DNA from: an uncultured Alistipes sp.
Lineage (GTDB): Bacteria; Bacteroidota; Bacteroidia; Bacteroidales; Rikenellaceae
Length of the DNA stretch: 48,517 bases
Direction of reading: 5' to 3'
Assembly (NCBI GenBank): GCA_904502005.1
Contig: CAJGDC010000007.1
Span: 1 to 48,517, forward strand
Part shown: one piece after another, positions 1-8,900 of the stretch
Numbering within the stretch: position 1 is the stretch's first letter
Layout: every line of letters starts with the position of its first letter
Program-made: the position numbers and the translations under genes
The notes under the pieces: model-generated
Seen by the model: only the letters and a program-made list of their open reading frames with translations
Database searches by the model: none
What the model was told of the DNA's origin: nothing

Positions 1-899
1 AGACTACAGATATGGTTGCAGCGATGCAGAAGTCTTACGACGAGGGTGTAACCGACGAGTTTATCCTTCCAATTGTTCGCGTTGATGAGAATGGTAACCC
101 TGTGGGTACTATCAAGCCAAACGATATGGTTATCTTCTTCAACTATCGTAACGACCGTGCTCGTGAGATTACCGTAGCACTTACTCAGCAGGATATGCCA
201 GAGCAGGGTATGCACACAATGCCACTCTACTACTGCTGCATGACCCCTTATGATGCATCATTCACTGGTTTGCACATCCTCTTTGATAAGGAGAATGTAA
301 ATAACACTATCGGCGAGGTTGTCTCATCTCTCGGTCTCTCACAGCTCCGTATCGCTGAGACTGAGAAGTACGCTCACGTAACCTTCTTCCTCAATGGTGG
401 CCGCGAGGCTGAGTTTGCAAATGAGGATCGTATCCTTGTTGCCTCTCCAAAGGTTGCTACATATGACCTTCAGCCTGAGATGAGCGCATACGAGGTTGCT
501 GATAAGCTTGTTGACGCTCTCGGCGAGCAGAAGTATGACTTTATCTGCCTCAACTTCGCAAATGGTGATATGGTTGGCCATACAGGTATCTATGAGGCTA
601 TCGAGAAGGCTGTTAAGGCTGTTGATAGCTGCGTTGAGAAGGTCGTTACCGCCGCTAAGGCAAATGGCTACGAGGTGGTTATGATTGCTGACCACGGTAA
701 CGCAGATAACGCTATCAACGCCGACGGTACACCAAACACAGCACACTCACTCAACCCAGTGCCAGTTGTTGTGGTTTCAGACCGCGTGGCAAAGGTCGAG
801 AATGGTATCCTCGCTGACGTTGCTCCTACCGTGCTCGCTCTTATGGGCGTTGAGCAGCCAAAGGAGATGACCGGCCACTCGCTCGTTGAGCTTAAGTAA
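1..899 (+). CDS. gpmI: 2,3-bisphosphoglycerate-independent phosphoglycerate mutase, 3' part
   Basis: Glycolytic and gluconeogenic enzyme of the cytoplasm that interconverts 3- and 2-phosphoglycerate using two divalent metal ions. The reading frame is already open at base 3, so the gene begins outside the window; about 298 of the usual 505-515 residues are present. Visible family signatures are NGDMVGHTG, from the transferase insertion, and the metal-binding IADHGNADN near the C-terminus. The protein ends normally with GHSLVELK. A strong intrinsic terminator follows the stop by about 20 bases, so gpmI is the last gene of its unit. Identification rests on motifs and colinearity and is secure. 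Confidence 0.95.
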   Translation, partial: TTDMVAAMQKSYDEGVTDEFILPIVRVDENGNPVGTIKPNDMVIFFNYRNDRAREITVALTQQDMPEQGMHTMPLYYCCMTPYDASFTGLHILFDKENVNNTIGEVVSSLGLSQLRIAETEKYAHVTFFLNGGREAEFANEDRILVASPKVATYDLQPEMSAYEVADKLVDALGEQKYDFICLNFANGDMVGHTGIYEAIEKAVKAVDSCVEKVVTAAKANGYEVVMIADHGNADNAINADGTPNTAHSLNPVPVVVVSDRVAKVENGILADVAPTVLALMGVEQPKEMTGHSLVELK

Positions 900-920
900 G
901 CCGCTGCTTATAACACTTGG

Positions 921-953
921 GTCGCTAACAAATCACTGTTAGCGACTTTTTTT
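921..953 (+). terminator. Intrinsic terminator of gpmI
   Basis: Perfect 9-bp stem GTCGCTAAC/GTTAGCGAC with an 8-base loop, followed by seven T. Confidence 0.9.
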
Positions 954-957
954 GTGC

Positions 958-996
958 AAAAAAAACGGAGGCCGCCCTCCCATTTGAGCGACCTCC
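958..996 (-). terminator. Intrinsic terminator of the lipoprotein gene at 1061-4012
   Basis: Read on the minus strand, a GC-rich GGAGGUCGC stem pairs with its partner (one G-U, one bulge) and is followed by eight U. Its arms resemble those of the terminators at 5860-5888 and 26848-26882, which follow the two paralogous lipoprotein genes. Confidence 0.8.
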
Positions 997-1060
997 TCCC
1001 ATTAACTTTTTTTAACAAAGCAGGCAGATAACTAAGACCATCTGCCAGGGTCTTTAGTCA

Positions 1061-4012
1061 TTACTCGAATGAAGCAGAACCTACACCATTGTAGAAGAAG
1101 GTTGTTTCACCAGTCTTAAGAGAAGCTGCATTATCGGCTGTAATCTTAACACCGCCGTAAGTACAGTTCTTGAATACGATTACTGTAGACTCCGAAGTAT
1201 CGAACTCCATATCAGTTGAGAACTCGCAGTTTTTATATACTGTAGGACCATAAGGACGGCAGAATGCATAACCATTACCCTTGCCGAATGAGCAGTTAGT
1301 GTAAACTACCTCCTTGTGAACATCTGAGTGTGAAGTCCAACCGTTGATAGTACAGTTAGAGATATAAACACCATAGTTCTTGTTACCACCATCAGAGTTG
1401 AAAGTGTAGATAACGTTATCAAAGATAACATTGTCGATATATACATCACCATTTGCACTACCCATAAAGATGCCGCGCATAGCACCAGAAACAGTTAGAT
1501 TCTTAATAGTACCGCTAACTGCGTTAACAGCACAATCCCAAGTGTCCCAAGCATCGTTTACAGTCAGTGTGTTGCCATTACCATCGAGAACACTACCATT
1601 TACTGTCACACCGGTTGCTCCATAACCAGAATTAGCAGTTGTGTCAGATGCAGAGAATGTCAAATCCTCAGTAAGAATAACGTTTTTACCATTGTTAAGA
1701 GCCCCATCCAACTCAGTTGCGTTTGATGGAGCCTCAGGAGCAACTACAGTGATATAAGTCTTAGCGTGATCAGTAAGCTTGCTCGCAACATAAGCCTTCA
1801 TCTCAGCATTTGCAACATAGATAGTCATCGGAGTGAATGGAGCAGCCATAATGCCGAAGGTGTTACCCTCCATAGTGAACTCAGGGGCGTTGATAACAAC
1901 CTCCTTAAGCTGCTTACAGTCACGGAATGCCTGAGCACCAAAGTAAGTTACGCCAGCGTGGAACTCAACCTCTACAAGGCCAGTTGCACGCAAGCAGTTC
2001 TCCTCGATACGAGTAACGCCTGCAGGGATATTGATAGACTCAAGTGAAGAGCACTCCTGGAAAGTACCCTTACCAAGAACGGTGACAGACTCAGGAAGAA
2101 CAATATTCTTCAATGCAGTACAAGACTGGAATACGCCTGAGCCAGCAGCGCCAATAGTTGTCAGAGTGCTTGGAAGCTCTACAGTCTCAAGTGCGTAGTA
2201 ACGACGGAAAGTACGGTCATACAGAGTGGTAATACCCTCGCCAACGATAGCCTTCTTAATTGTATTGTTCTCCTCATCACCAGCAACGCCACGACGAACA
2301 AGTCCGTTCTCAACAATAGAACCGAGGGTTACCTCTGTGCCATCCTCGCTAACGGTCTTAATAATACCGTATGCATCAGTTCTGATAGCGTTGGTGAAAC
2401 CATAGCGGATACCGTTTAAATCTGGAGAGAATGTATTGCCCTGGTTGTAGATGTTGAGGTTGAGTAGAGCCTTCTGAGCCTCAACCTTAGATGCAGAGCC
2501 GAAGTCCTCAACTGTGTAGTTGTGTACCCAGAATGCAGCGCTATTACCCGTAAGAGTAGAGTTCTTGATAGTAACATTGTTCATATCATAACCGCTGTTG
2601 AATACGCGAACAGGAACATAGTTAGACTCAAGAGTACAGTTTTCAGCATTTAGAGTAACCTCGCCCCAGTTATTAAGGTGAGCAACAAAACCCATATCAG
2701 AACCACCGAGGTTCTTTGCAGTAACGCCCTCAAGGTTTAGAACACCGCCAGCAGTTACGTTGAAGAGGTTTGTAGAGTTACTCCAGCCCATATTCTCGCC
2801 AAGGTGCTCGTACTCCATAGTACCGTTCTTTACGGTCAAAGTACCGCGAACATCAAACATGTTGTAGTTCTTGCCAATCTCAGTAGATGTTGAGCTAAGT
2901 TTCTTACCGTTAAGGTCAATAGTGAGCTCCTTGCCAGATTTAATAGTCAAAGAAGGATCATTATTTGCACGAGTTAGAAGGTCGTTAAGGTTGATGTCAC
3001 CATCCAATACTACTGCATCAATAGAATCATCCTCCAAGGCTGCAATGAGTTCCTCTGCAGTATCAACTTCAGCAGTTATAGTCTCGCCCTCAACATCATA
3101 TGCAGCATCAAAACCAGGCTTAATCTCTACCTCGAAGTCAGTAGACTTAGTGAGGAGCTTACCAATGATATTGGTACGGTAGTTGCGCTGAACAGGGATG
3201 TTGCCCAACTCAACAGTAGTGAAAGGGAACTCCACAGTGCCACGCAGACCAACAAATGTGAACTCAACATCAACAAGAGACTTCTCACCGTTAACGAGTA
3301 GGTAGTTCATTGCAAGGTGCATCTCAGTTGTTTCATCCTTAATGATAGTCTTAGTCTCTGCTGGGATGTCACCAAGAGTATACTCTACAGATGCCTTGCC
3401 ATCAGCAGCACCAGTTAAGAGGTTGAGTGTATTGCAAACAGGAGTAGTAACCTTGAGAGAGCTCTTGTACATCTCTGAGATGCCGCTCTTCAGAACTGCC
3501 TGGCAGTCATTAGTGATTGCATTAAGCTGTGCAAATGGACGACGAAGCTCAACAGAGGTCATATCGCCAGGGTTTACAGGGTCAAACTCCACCACTTTGC
3601 CGAAGAATGCGTCACGAGACTCGTCGTTAGCCTTGCCAGCATAATTTACGGTAACAGTCTTGCCATCAAGAGTGTAGTGACCGCAATTCTCAACCTGGGC
3701 CCAGAATACGATGTCGTACTTCATACCCTTAATCATAGGGAGTGTGATTGTGTAGAGCGACTGACCTTGAGTCTGAGCCTTCTGATAACCAGAAAGGTCA
3801 AGCTTGTTATCGGTACCTTGCTCATAGACGTTGTAGTAGAGAATGTCTACAAGTTTACCCTCGCCGTAAGCACGAGTACCAAGCTCTGGAAGATTTGCAG
3901 TGAAGGTAACTTCAACCTTACCACCGCCGATAGAAGAACTGATGTCTTCTTTCGCGCATGATGCTGTGAACAGAACAGCCACGGCCATCAAAAATCGGAA
4001 AATGTTTTTCAT
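1061..4012 (-). CDS. Large DUF6562 (fimbrillin-like) lipoprotein with beta-helix and BspA-type LRR modules
   Basis: A 983-residue predicted surface lipoprotein of unknown function. I place the start at 4012, not further upstream, because MKNIFRFLMAVAVLFTASC is a lipoprotein signal with lipidated Cys19; the following AKED resembles a Bacteroidota surface-export signal. Residues about 25-300 form a DUF6562 domain, with hallmarks RPFAQLN, MNYLLV and VPVQRNYRTN. Residues about 310-560 look like a beta-helix with DLNGKKL-type turns. Residues about 580-755 are BspA-type LRR_5 repeats of the form LPxSVTxLGxxTFxxC. A second beta-helix fills 760-983. Residues about 807-925 match the paralogue at 5909-9667 at DNA level. 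The transcript has a structured leader of about 200 bases. A role in adhesion or in glycan or host contact is inference from domain types only. Confidence 0.85.
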   Translation of the reverse strand: MKNIFRFLMAVAVLFTASCAKEDISSSIGGGKVEVTFTANLPELGTRAYGEGKLVDILYYNVYEQGTDNKLDLSGYQKAQTQGQSLYTITLPMIKGMKYDIVFWAQVENCGHYTLDGKTVTVNYAGKANDESRDAFFGKVVEFDPVNPGDMTSVELRRPFAQLNAITNDCQAVLKSGISEMYKSSLKVTTPVCNTLNLLTGAADGKASVEYTLGDIPAETKTIIKDETTEMHLAMNYLLVNGEKSLVDVEFTFVGLRGTVEFPFTTVELGNIPVQRNYRTNIIGKLLTKSTDFEVEIKPGFDAAYDVEGETITAEVDTAEELIAALEDDSIDAVVLDGDINLNDLLTRANNDPSLTIKSGKELTIDLNGKKLSSTSTEIGKNYNMFDVRGTLTVKNGTMEYEHLGENMGWSNSTNLFNVTAGGVLNLEGVTAKNLGGSDMGFVAHLNNWGEVTLNAENCTLESNYVPVRVFNSGYDMNNVTIKNSTLTGNSAAFWVHNYTVEDFGSASKVEAQKALLNLNIYNQGNTFSPDLNGIRYGFTNAIRTDAYGIIKTVSEDGTEVTLGSIVENGLVRRGVAGDEENNTIKKAIVGEGITTLYDRTFRRYYALETVELPSTLTTIGAAGSGVFQSCTALKNIVLPESVTVLGKGTFQECSSLESINIPAGVTRIEENCLRATGLVEVEFHAGVTYFGAQAFRDCKQLKEVVINAPEFTMEGNTFGIMAAPFTPMTIYVANAEMKAYVASKLTDHAKTYITVVAPEAPSNATELDGALNNGKNVILTEDLTFSASDTTANSGYGATGVTVNGSVLDGNGNTLTVNDAWDTWDCAVNAVSGTIKNLTVSGAMRGIFMGSANGDVYIDNVIFDNVIYTFNSDGGNKNYGVYISNCTINGWTSHSDVHKEVVYTNCSFGKGNGYAFCRPYGPTVYKNCEFSTDMEFDTSESTVIVFKNCTYGGVKITADNAASLKTGETTFFYNGVGSASFE

Positions 4013-4068
4013 AATTGTTTTTTTAATTAATTGATAAAAAGTTATTTGGTGTATGTGCATAAAGATTT

Positions 4069-4091
4069 GGACGGCAAGAGCTCTTGTCGCC
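4069..4091 (-). promoter_or_regulatory. Leader hairpin 2 of the lipoprotein gene at 1061-4012
   Basis: Contains the 12-base palindrome CAAGAGCTCTTG and an outer GGCG-type stem beyond one A-C mismatch. It lies 57 bases before the start codon. An equivalent hairpin with different sequence and a mismatch at the same level sits at 29291-29314, 56 bases before the paralogue's start, so the structure appears conserved. Confidence 0.6.
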
Positions 4092-4139
4092 TAAAAAGAA
4101 TTCCAAAATGTGGTAAGTTATTGATTTTGAGATACAAAA

Positions 4140-4169
4140 ATCCCCCCCCCGATTGTACGGAGAGGGAAT
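4140..4169 (-). promoter_or_regulatory. G9-containing leader hairpin, possible attenuator
   Basis: On the minus strand a CCCTCTCCG arm folds onto a tract of nine G using several G-U pairs, and is followed by AUUUUU. It lies about 70 bases after the -7 box and 128 bases before the start codon. The same element, also with nine G, occurs at 29362-29391 before a paralogue. It could be an attenuator; slippage of the G tract would change stem stability. Confidence 0.55.
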
Positions 4170-4219
4170 AAATATGCGAGTATATTCAAAATTCTCATAC
4201 TTCTCTGACTATTCCACTA

Positions 4220-4250
4220 CAAAGATATACAAAGATTGTGAAAAATCAAA
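4220..4250 (-). promoter_or_regulatory. Promoter of the lipoprotein gene at 1061-4012
   Basis: On the minus strand TTTG (4247-4250), 19 bases, then TATCTTTG (4220-4227), the Bacteroidota -33/-7 pattern. It implies a leader of about 200 bases. Confidence 0.65.
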
Positions 4251-4266
4251 TAAAATCCAGAAAATT

Positions 4267-5802
4267 TTACTCTTTCACTGGTGTGAAGACATCCATTGCA
4301 ATCTCGCCATAGTTGCCATCTTTGTCAAATCCCACGGCCACGGCGGTCACCACTTGATTCCACGCGCACTTGTCAAACACGCAAGGATTGAGGTTTTTGA
4401 AGTAGCTATCGCGGGTGATGTTATTTAGCAGAGTTTGGCGTGATGTGCCAGTCAAATCGCCCTGGAAGATTACGTTGTAGAATCCTGCGCACTTGCTATC
4501 GGGTGTAACGGTAGAGATAAGCACAGCCTTGCCATCTTTACCCGCCTCGAAGCTACCTTTGACGGTCACCTTGCACTCGGCAATAGTGTCGGACTTGGTA
4601 GTAAAACTCTCTCCCATCACAAATGGAGCTGCGGCGTTGCCGTTATTGTCGATACATACCGCCCATGGGATGTACTCTGTGCCCTGCTGAAGGCCGTAGG
4701 TTGTACCCTCAACGCTAACATCGTCGTATGAGCTGACAATCTCCAGCGCGTCGTGAATATTTCCGAAGTCATGAGCAAAAGGAGCTAAAGATTCTGCCAG
4801 TACACTCTTCATGGCCTCCTCGGTACCCTTGTCTGCTGAGAGCTGATTGAAGTACGCCTTCTCAACAACGCTCCAGAAGAAGACCGTGTGTTTAGCTGAC
4901 GGGGTAACCTTCATATAAGCGCGGTCGTACTGAATATCGCTAACCTCAAAGGTGAAGGTGCACGCCTTAGGGTCGCCGCCAGCCTTGGTGCTGAATGGAA
5001 CCTTGCTAATTCCCGTAGTTGCAACACCACCCTCGTAGCCAAAGGCTATGAGATAGTAATCTCTGCCAGGTACGCAACTGTCAAGTTTGCCCCTTTGCTC
5101 GCCAGTGACGACAAAATCCTCAATGTCGCTGCGCATCTTAATGCAGTGCTTGATAAAATCTTTGTCGTTCATCTGGTCAACAACGGCCTTGTTCCACGGA
5201 ATGAGAATGTACTGCTCTGTAGGATTAGATGGCTTGACAATGTATGCCGCACCGGTATATGTCTCACCGCTGATACTAATGTCAAAGACATTGTCTGACT
5301 GCTCAACCTCTTTGGTCGAAAACTTCTTTACGGCAATATCGGTTGTTATAAGACCACTATCGTCAATACCCATCGCTACAGCATAATACACAGAGCCCGC
5401 CTCAAGACCCGTAAACCCATATGAGTCATCGCCCGCAGAGAGGATGCGCGAGAGTACCTGCTCCTTGGTCATGCTGTTGGTATTCATCAGATTGTTTACT
5501 GTGTTGTCAATAAAACGCTGGAAACCAAACTTGTCGTTGTACTCGTTGTAGTACTGCTCGCGTAAAATGTCAAAGTAATACTTTGTCTTGTCGCTCTCGG
5601 GAAATATCGATACTCGTGCAGCAGTAGGGGTTATGTCAAGCACCTCAATTGTAAAGGGCGCCTTGCTCTGCGGAACCTCTGGCTCCGGCTGCTCTGTGCC
5701 ATTGTTCTCGCCCTCTGTCGTTGGAATCTCGTCGCTGCTACCACATGCCGCAAAAAGTAGAGTGGCAGAGATAATAATACTAAAAAATTGTCTAAAATTC
5801 AT
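4267..5802 (-). CDS. Lipoprotein with four tandem repeats of about 115 residues
   Basis: 511 residues with a lipoprotein signal (ISATLLFAAC, Cys20) followed by GSSDE and a Pro/Glu-rich linker to about residue 46. The rest divides into four related units at about 50-163, 173-272, 283-403 and 410-507. Each opens with an EV-DI-type strand followed by a VxP segment, and closes with a pattern like AVxxGxDxxG...FxTK. Such beta-rich units are probably Ig/fibronectin-like, which is inference. It sits between two DUF6562 lipoprotein genes on the same strand and has its own promoter at 5832-5862. No clear terminator lies between it and the promoter at 4220, so it may read into the next gene. I do not recognise a specific function; surface location is likely. 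Confidence 0.8.
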   Translation of the reverse strand: MNFRQFFSIIISATLLFAACGSSDEIPTTEGENNGTEQPEPEVPQSKAPFTIEVLDITPTAARVSIFPESDKTKYYFDILREQYYNEYNDKFGFQRFIDNTVNNLMNTNSMTKEQVLSRILSAGDDSYGFTGLEAGSVYYAVAMGIDDSGLITTDIAVKKFSTKEVEQSDNVFDISISGETYTGAAYIVKPSNPTEQYILIPWNKAVVDQMNDKDFIKHCIKMRSDIEDFVVTGEQRGKLDSCVPGRDYYLIAFGYEGGVATTGISKVPFSTKAGGDPKACTFTFEVSDIQYDRAYMKVTPSAKHTVFFWSVVEKAYFNQLSADKGTEEAMKSVLAESLAPFAHDFGNIHDALEIVSSYDDVSVEGTTYGLQQGTEYIPWAVCIDNNGNAAAPFVMGESFTTKSDTIAECKVTVKGSFEAGKDGKAVLISTVTPDSKCAGFYNVIFQGDLTGTSRQTLLNNITRDSYFKNLNPCVFDKCAWNQVVTAVAVGFDKDGNYGEIAMDVFTPVKE

Positions 5803-5831
5803 AATTCTATTCGTTCTTCAATATTTGACAG

Positions 5832-5862
5832 CAAAAGTAACCATTTCCCCCATAAAAACAAA
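5832..5862 (-). promoter_or_regulatory. Promoter of the four-repeat lipoprotein gene
   Basis: Minus-strand TTTG (5859-5862), 19 bases, then TACTTTTG (5832-5839), matching TAnnTTTG, about 30 bases before the start. Confidence 0.55.
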
Positions 5863-5888
5863 AAGGAGCCGCCCGAAAGCGACTCCTT
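5860..5888 (-). terminator. Intrinsic terminator of the lipoprotein gene at 5909-9667
   Basis: Minus-strand stem AAGGAGUCGC/GCGGCUCCUU with one U-G pair and loop UUUCGG, followed by a short U run. It overlaps the -33 region of the next gene's promoter. Confidence 0.8.
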
Positions 5889-5908
5889 GATGGAGTTAGT
5901 TGAATTCT

Positions 5909-8900
5909 TTATAGCAGACGACCAATAACCTCGTTGCGTACATTAGCACCAGTGCACTCGCCGTTTGCAGTAACTTCTACATTTGTTGCAGAGCAACCAG
6001 TAACATTGACAGCCAGAGCAGCGCCTACAACCTGACCTGCATCACGACCAGCCTTTACGGTAGAATCAGCAACAGTACAGTCCTTAACAGCTACGCCAGC
6101 ATTACCTGCGTGACCTACAATACCGCCACACTTGTCACCGCAAGCATCGTCATTTGCGTGGTGACACTCAACAGCAGCGCCAATAACGTGGCAGTTCTCA
6201 ATAGTACAGCCTGAAGTCTCAAGATAGCCAGCGATAACGCCAACATTGTGGTTACCCTTAACAGTTGCGCCATTAACAGTTACATTCTTTACTTTTGCAG
6301 CATTAAGCCAACCAAAAAGACCCGATGAATAGTGTTTGCCAGTCTCAGAAGTTTTGTCAATGTTAAGGTTGTAGATAGTCTTACCATTGCCATCAAATGT
6401 ACCCTGGAACTGAGTTGCGCCAGTCTGACCTACTGGAGTCCAAGCAGCGTTCTGAAGGTCGATGTCTGCAGTAAGCTTAACGGTCTTACCAGTAAATGCG
6501 TTCTTCTCTGCATTTACCTGGTTAGCAAACCATGCAAGACCAGCCTTGTTAGAGAGGCAATATGCACCATCTACCAATACAACGCCATCGCTGATAACCT
6601 GAACAGCTACACCATCAACTGTTGCAGAACCAAATGCCAACTGAGCAAAGTTCTCAGCAGTGAGTGCTACGCCATTGAGAGTACAGTTCTCAAGAGAAAT
6701 TTTATCTGTCTGATTTGCATCAAGAGTATAGCCCTCTGCAAACTCGCAACCAACAAACTTGGTAGGACCATAAGGACGGCAGAAAGCATTGCCGCTACCC
6801 TCACCGAATGAGCAGTTTGTGTAAACTACCTCCTTGTGAACATCAGAGTGAGAAGTCCAACCGTTAAGAGTAGAGTTTGAAATATATACACCATACTCCT
6901 TATTACCGTCGTCAGAGTTGAATGTATAAACTACATCCTTGAAGATTACGTTGTCAAGGATAATATCACTGCTACTACCAGCTGTGAATACACCTCGGAA
7001 TGCACCAGCAACGGTGATATTCTTAAGAGTACCACCACCATGATATACAGCGCAGTCCCATGTGCTATTAGCACCATTTACTGTAAGGGTGTGACCACCA
7101 CCATCTACGGTCTGACCATTAAGTACGATACCAGCCTTGCTATAACCACCTTCTGATGCAGAACCTGTAACATTTGATGTAAGGGTTACATCCTCACCGC
7201 TTTTCAGATCCTCAATAATGCTATTCAAAGCGCCCTCAAGCATCTTTGTGCAGCCAGTAACCTCTACAAGGTCAAAAGTCTCTGCAGCGTTCTCGTCTAC
7301 CCAAACGGCATTAACCTTATCAGCAGCAACCTTTGAGATGTTGTTACCCTCGCCCCAAGCGATCTTAGCACCAGTAGCGCTCTTAACAAGGATAGCAGCC
7401 TTATTCTTTGTATTGAATGTAGTACCAGCAACAGAGAGGTTTACAAGAGCCTTCTCCTCAGCGCTGAGATATTGCTCGTCAATCTTAATACCGCGACCTG
7501 CAGAGGTAACAGTACAGCCGTCAAGCTCTACATTTGCACCAGCTGCCTCAATCCACAAAGCGTAGTAGTCACCGCTCTCTGCAAACTTTACGTTAGTAAA
7601 CTTACAGTCAATGTCGCCACATACAGCAACACCCTTCTCAAGAGTAACATTTTTCATCTCAATGTCACTGCACAGCATAAGATCACGGACATCCCAAGTA
7701 TTTTTACTTGGAGCAACGCGTGTGATCTTTAGGTTCTTAACAATCATCTTACCTGCACAGTTCATTGTAGGCATGTAATCAGTGGTGAAGTTAAGAGTCT
7801 CGGTGCCGTTATGACCCATAATAGTGAGTGTTTTAGTATTCTCACCACCGAAAATGTTACCGTGACCACTCACTACATTCAGGTCGTTCTTAAGAATAAT
7901 GGTCATTGTCTCTACATTAGCCTTAAGAGCAGTAGCGAGATCCTCGTCTGTTGTAACAACCTTAGCAACCTTATTGTTCTCAAGAACAAAATCAAATGTA
8001 TTAACATCAGTGTCAGTCTCGTAGATGTAAAGACCCTGATCACCTGGCTGAGCGTCGATTGTACAGTTGGTAATTGAGATAGCAGTATCTGTGTTTACAT
8101 CGCCAATAGCGAGAGCAGGCTTCTTAGAAATGCCCTTGAACTGACACTTATCAATTGCTACTGAAGCAACCTCAGAACCATAAGCCTCGTGAACCTTGAT
8201 ACCACGTGGACCCTCAATTGTAGACTCAGAAACAGTAACATCACCATCAGAAACCCAAAGAGCGTACTCGCTATCCTTGTTAGAGTTGAAGTTACAGTTT
8301 GTAAATGTAGCCTCAGTTCCCTCAAACATCATAGCATTTACAAAAGTACAATTCTCAAATACAAGCTTACCACCAAGCTCAAGGTAACCATACTCCCAAG
8401 AATTCTCAGCGTATGACTCAGACTCATCAACGATTGTTACGTTGCGGAAAGTGATTGTACCACCGTTTGCAGCACGAACTGCACCTACACCAGCACCATT
8501 GAAGATAATCTTTGGCTGCTCACCTGCGCGTGAAACCTCGCCACCCTGGATAGTAAGATCCTCAAGAACTGCACCCTCTGGAATGAGTGGAGTAGAACCA
8601 ATACCAGCACCAGTTGTCCAAGTTACATCACTCTGAAGAATAATCTGTGCAGACTTCTTGCTAAGGTTTGGAGTGATAAGATTCTCAAGTTTGCCCTCCT
8701 CAGGATACTCAACAGTGGTGTCATTATCTCCCAAGAAACCAGGAACGATAATAACGTTGAAGTCATACTCAGAAGAGAGAAGGTTACCAACGATGTTTGT
8801 GCGGTAGTTACGCTGAACTGGAACGTTGTAGTAAGGACGGATATAGTCAGTATCCTCAGCACCCTGCTCCTCAAATGTGTAAGTAACATCGATAGTTGTC

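Noticed and set aside
4142..4150. Homopolymer of nine C/G as a phase-variable promoter spacer
   Set aside because: The tract lies about 70 bases downstream of the -7 box, inside the leader, so slippage would change the RNA hairpin rather than promoter spacing.
4153..4428. Plus-strand frame of 91 codons
   Set aside because: Antisense to the leader and to the four-repeat lipoprotein; no protein-like features.
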